Assembly: GCA_937916845.1 (NCBI GenBank)
Contig: CALFSK010000015.1
Span: 62,001-126,000, forward strand
DNA: 64,000 nucleotides
Reading direction: 5' to 3'
Origin: an uncultured Lactobacillus sp.
Lineage (GTDB): Bacteria > Bacillota > Bacilli > Lactobacillales > Lactobacillaceae
The notes below the pieces were generated by a model. The model saw only the letters and a program-made list of their open reading frames with translations. It was not told the DNA's origin and did no database searches. Numbering within the stretch: the stretch's first letter is position 1; every line of letters starts with the position of its first letter. Of the stretch, positions 62,096 to 64,000 are shown in pieces. A program made the position numbers and the translations under genes.

Positions 62096-62731
62096 ATGCT
62101 TGTAATGTCAGGAACAATCGGTGCCGGTAAGACGAGTTTAACGCAGCTGGTTGCCAAACATTTTGACTCCCACGCGTTTTACGAATCTGTAGATGACAAT
62201 CCCATTTTACCGTTATTTTATAAGGACCCTAAAAAGTACGCCTTTTTACTCCAAATTTATTTCTTAAATAAACGGTTGGACAGCATCAAGTCCGCATTTG
62301 CGAACGACTTAGATGTGCTAGACCGTTCGATCTTTGAGGATTCGCTGTTATTTCACTTGAATGGCGACCTGGGTCGTGCGACGAGTACCGAAGTCGATAT
62401 CTACGATTCTTTGCTGAATAACATGATGCAAGAATTACCAGAAGCAGAACACCAAAAGAGTCCGGACTTACTGATCCACATTAACATCTCGTTTGATACG
62501 ATGTTGAAACGGATTCAAAAGCGGGGCCGCTCATACGAACAGATCGACCAAGATCCCGATCTTTATAAATATTACCAGACATTAAACGAACGTTATACTA
62601 ACTGGTATGCGAACTATGATCACAGTCCTAAGATGCAAATCGATGGTGATCAGTTAGACTTTGTTGCGGATCCAGAAGCCCGTAAAGAAGTCATTAAGTT
62701 GATTGATGAAAAAGTTGCTAGCTTAAGCTAG
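62096..62731 (+). CDS. Deoxynucleoside kinase (dAK/dGK family)
   Basis: About 211 residues. P-loop SGTIGAGKTS at residues 5-14, then ESVDDNPIL (catalytic acid and substrate binding), DRSIFEDSLLF (the DRS motif) and the lid KRIQKRGR. It phosphorylates deoxyadenosine or deoxyguanosine for salvage. ATG 62096 follows AAGGAGAG and gives the family's normal length. The longer frame from 62057 lacks a site. Confidence 0.9.
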   Translation: MLVMSGTIGAGKTSLTQLVAKHFDSHAFYESVDDNPILPLFYKDPKKYAFLLQIYFLNKRLDSIKSAFANDLDVLDRSIFEDSLLFHLNGDLGRATSTEVDIYDSLLNNMMQELPEAEHQKSPDLLIHINISFDTMLKRIQKRGRSYEQIDQDPDLYKYYQTLNERYTNWYANYDHSPKMQIDGDQLDFVADPEARKEVIKLIDEKVASLS

Positions 62732-62754
62732 TTGCCTTTTAGCAATCCATGCCT

Positions 62755-62988
62755 TATAGTAGACATTGAATATTAAACACGGCGCGTTTTAAGTAGACGT
62801 TCAGAGAACCGGTGGTTGGTGTGAACCGGAAGTCGAAACTCCGACGCGACAATGTGGGCAGGTAATACTGCACGGCTAGGTCCGTTATCCGTTTTAAGGG
62901 TGGAATTTTAATTAATTCTGAACTTGGGTGGTACCGCGAATCACAGTCTCTTCGTCCCAATTAGTTGGGAGAGAGACTGTTTTTTTTT
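62755..62988 (+). promoter_or_regulatory. T-box leader of serS
   Basis: The T-box GGGTGGTACCGCGAA is at 62926-62940. A terminator hairpin follows at 62944-62988 (CAGTCTCTTCGTCCC and its partner, T-run). Stem I occupies about 62790-62870; the AACTCCGACG stretch there would suit a serine codon (TCC), though the exact specifier is uncertain. Uncharged tRNA-Ser should promote readthrough into serS. Confidence 0.88.
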
Positions 62989-63024
62989 ATTAGCTAAATT
63001 ACTGAAAGGGACGTGGATTAGAAT

Positions 63025-64000
63025 ATGTTAGATCTTAAAATGATTCGCCAAAAACCAGATTTTGTTAAGGAACAACTCGGAAACCGGAACGTGGACCCAG
63101 CCGATATTGATGCTTTATTAGACGAGGACACGGCACGCCGTGACTTGATTGCTAAGAGCGAACAGCTGAAGTCAACGCGGAACCAAGTTTCGGGTGAAAT
63201 TTCAGCTAAAAAGCGGAACAAGGAAGACGCTAGCGGCGAAATTGCTGAAATGCAAAAAGTTAGTGCTGAAATCAAGGAATTAGATGAACAACGCCGTGCG
63301 ACTGAAGCCAAGGTATACGATATGGCTGCGCACTTACCAAACATTCCACACCCAGACGTTCCTATCAGTGCAACGGAAGATGGTTCGGTTGAACTTCGTC
63401 GCATCGGTACACCTCGTAAGTTTGACTTTGAACCTAAGCCTCACTGGACGTTAGGTGAAGATTTAGGCATCTTAGACTTTGAACGTGGTGCTAAAGTTTC
63501 TGGTAGTCGTTTCTTATACTACATTGGCGATGGGGCCAAGTTGGAACGGGCCGTCTATAACTTCTTCTTGGATCAACACGAAGCGGAAGGCTATACCGAA
63601 GTCTTACCACCATACATGGTCACCGACGAATCAATGTACGGCACTGGCCAATTCCCTAAGTTCAAAAATGACGCGTTCCGGATCACGACGCAAGATTTGA
63701 GCTTAATTCCAACGGCGGAAGTCCCATTGGTTAACTATTACCGCGATGAAGTAATTCCAGCTGAAAAGTTACCAGTTTACTTTACGGCGTTAAGTCCTGC
63801 TTTCCGTGAAGAAGCGGGGAGTGCTGGCCGTGATACTAAAGGTTTAATTCGTTTACACCAATTCAACAAGGTTGAAATGGTTAAATTTACGAAGCCAGAA
63901 GATTCATGGGATGAATTGGAAAAATTGACTAACAATGCGGAATCATTATTGAAGAAGCTTGGCTTGCCATACCACGTTATTACGTTAACCACGAGTGACA
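63025..64000 (+). CDS. serS: Seryl-tRNA synthetase, N-terminal three quarters
   Basis: 325 codons are visible before the right edge. The gene starts at ATG 63025 (MLDLKMIRQKPDFVKEQL). The N-terminal coiled-coil arm that grips tRNA-Ser covers about 25-105. The class II catalytic domain follows with motif 2 (SPAFREEAGSAGRDTKGL) visible. Motif 3 lies outside the window. It charges tRNA-Ser and is preceded by a T-box leader. Confidence 0.95.
   Translation, partial: MLDLKMIRQKPDFVKEQLGNRNVDPADIDALLDEDTARRDLIAKSEQLKSTRNQVSGEISAKKRNKEDASGEIAEMQKVSAEIKELDEQRRATEAKVYDMAAHLPNIPHPDVPISATEDGSVELRRIGTPRKFDFEPKPHWTLGEDLGILDFERGAKVSGSRFLYYIGDGAKLERAVYNFFLDQHEAEGYTEVLPPYMVTDESMYGTGQFPKFKNDAFRITTQDLSLIPTAEVPLVNYYRDEVIPAEKLPVYFTALSPAFREEAGSAGRDTKGLIRLHQFNKVEMVKFTKPEDSWDELEKLTNNAESLLKKLGLPYHVITLTTSD

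Overview
The window comes from a low-to-moderate GC, Gram-positive lactic acid bacterium, most probably a Lactiplantibacillus (plantarum-group) or closely related lactobacillus. The signs are T-box leaders before asnA and serS, a MucBP/LPXTG surface protein, an Apf-like LysM protein, PepN and PepD peptidases, AlsS, and YibE/F and AzlCD pairs. An asnB-aspartokinase-murE neighbourhood has a MurE with the DNPR motif of meso-diaminopimelate (mDAP)-adding enzymes, and mDAP walls are typical of the plantarum group. The species call is inference from gene content. I see no prophage, no CRISPR array and no complete insertion sequence; the window looks chromosomal.

Layout. 1-7.9 kb: a sugar operon (GH65 disaccharide phosphorylase, binding lipoprotein, two permeases, LacI regulator, MsmK-type ATPase). 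8.1-11.6 kb: PepN and a histidine phosphatase. 11.7-15.5 kb: a large surface protein gene broken by one in-frame TAG. 16.2-18.5 kb: two XRE regulators, a P-loop kinase and a 39-residue protein behind a Zur-like box. 18.7-23.3 kb: T-box-controlled asnA, pepD, and an SOS-type operon (LexA-like box) encoding a small protein and an exonuclease-HTH fusion. 23.4-29.4 kb: small HTH protein, RecQ, serine hydrolase, pseudouridine synthase, ArsR, flavin reductase-like protein, tRNA-Arg. 29.6-34.8 kb: degenerate M50-like membrane protein, YibE/F pair, acetyltransferase, two tandem histidine phosphatases. 35.1-41.1 kb: murE, aspartokinase, asnB and an Apf-like LysM protein, a cell-wall block. 41.1-56.7 kb: lipoprotein hydrolase, amino acid permease, AzlCD, MFS pump with DUF4811 partner and divergent MerR regulator, MntR/DtxR regulator, cold-shock protein, ThrE-like exporter halves, LCP ligase, PAP2 phosphatase, esterase, acetyltransferase, Rrf2 regulator. 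56.9-64 kb: AlsS, lysine riboswitch with lysine permease, D,D-carboxypeptidase, deoxynucleoside kinase, and T-box-controlled serS, which runs off the right edge.

The least explained content is between the genes. Three families of 120-185 bp structured elements (called A, B and C here) occur two or three times each, mostly between convergent genes. A further complex fold (D) occurs once. Paired copies differ in sequence but keep their pairing by compensatory changes. Family A has two helices in crossing (pseudoknot) order that changed together in both copies. This suggests a dispersed, selected RNA (or RNA-capable) element rather than simple terminators, and it is the best candidate for something undescribed here. 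Other signals worth following are the LexA-boxed exonuclease-HTH operon, the Zur-boxed microprotein, the lysine-riboswitch promoter laid across the alsS terminator, and the in-frame amber codon in the surface protein.
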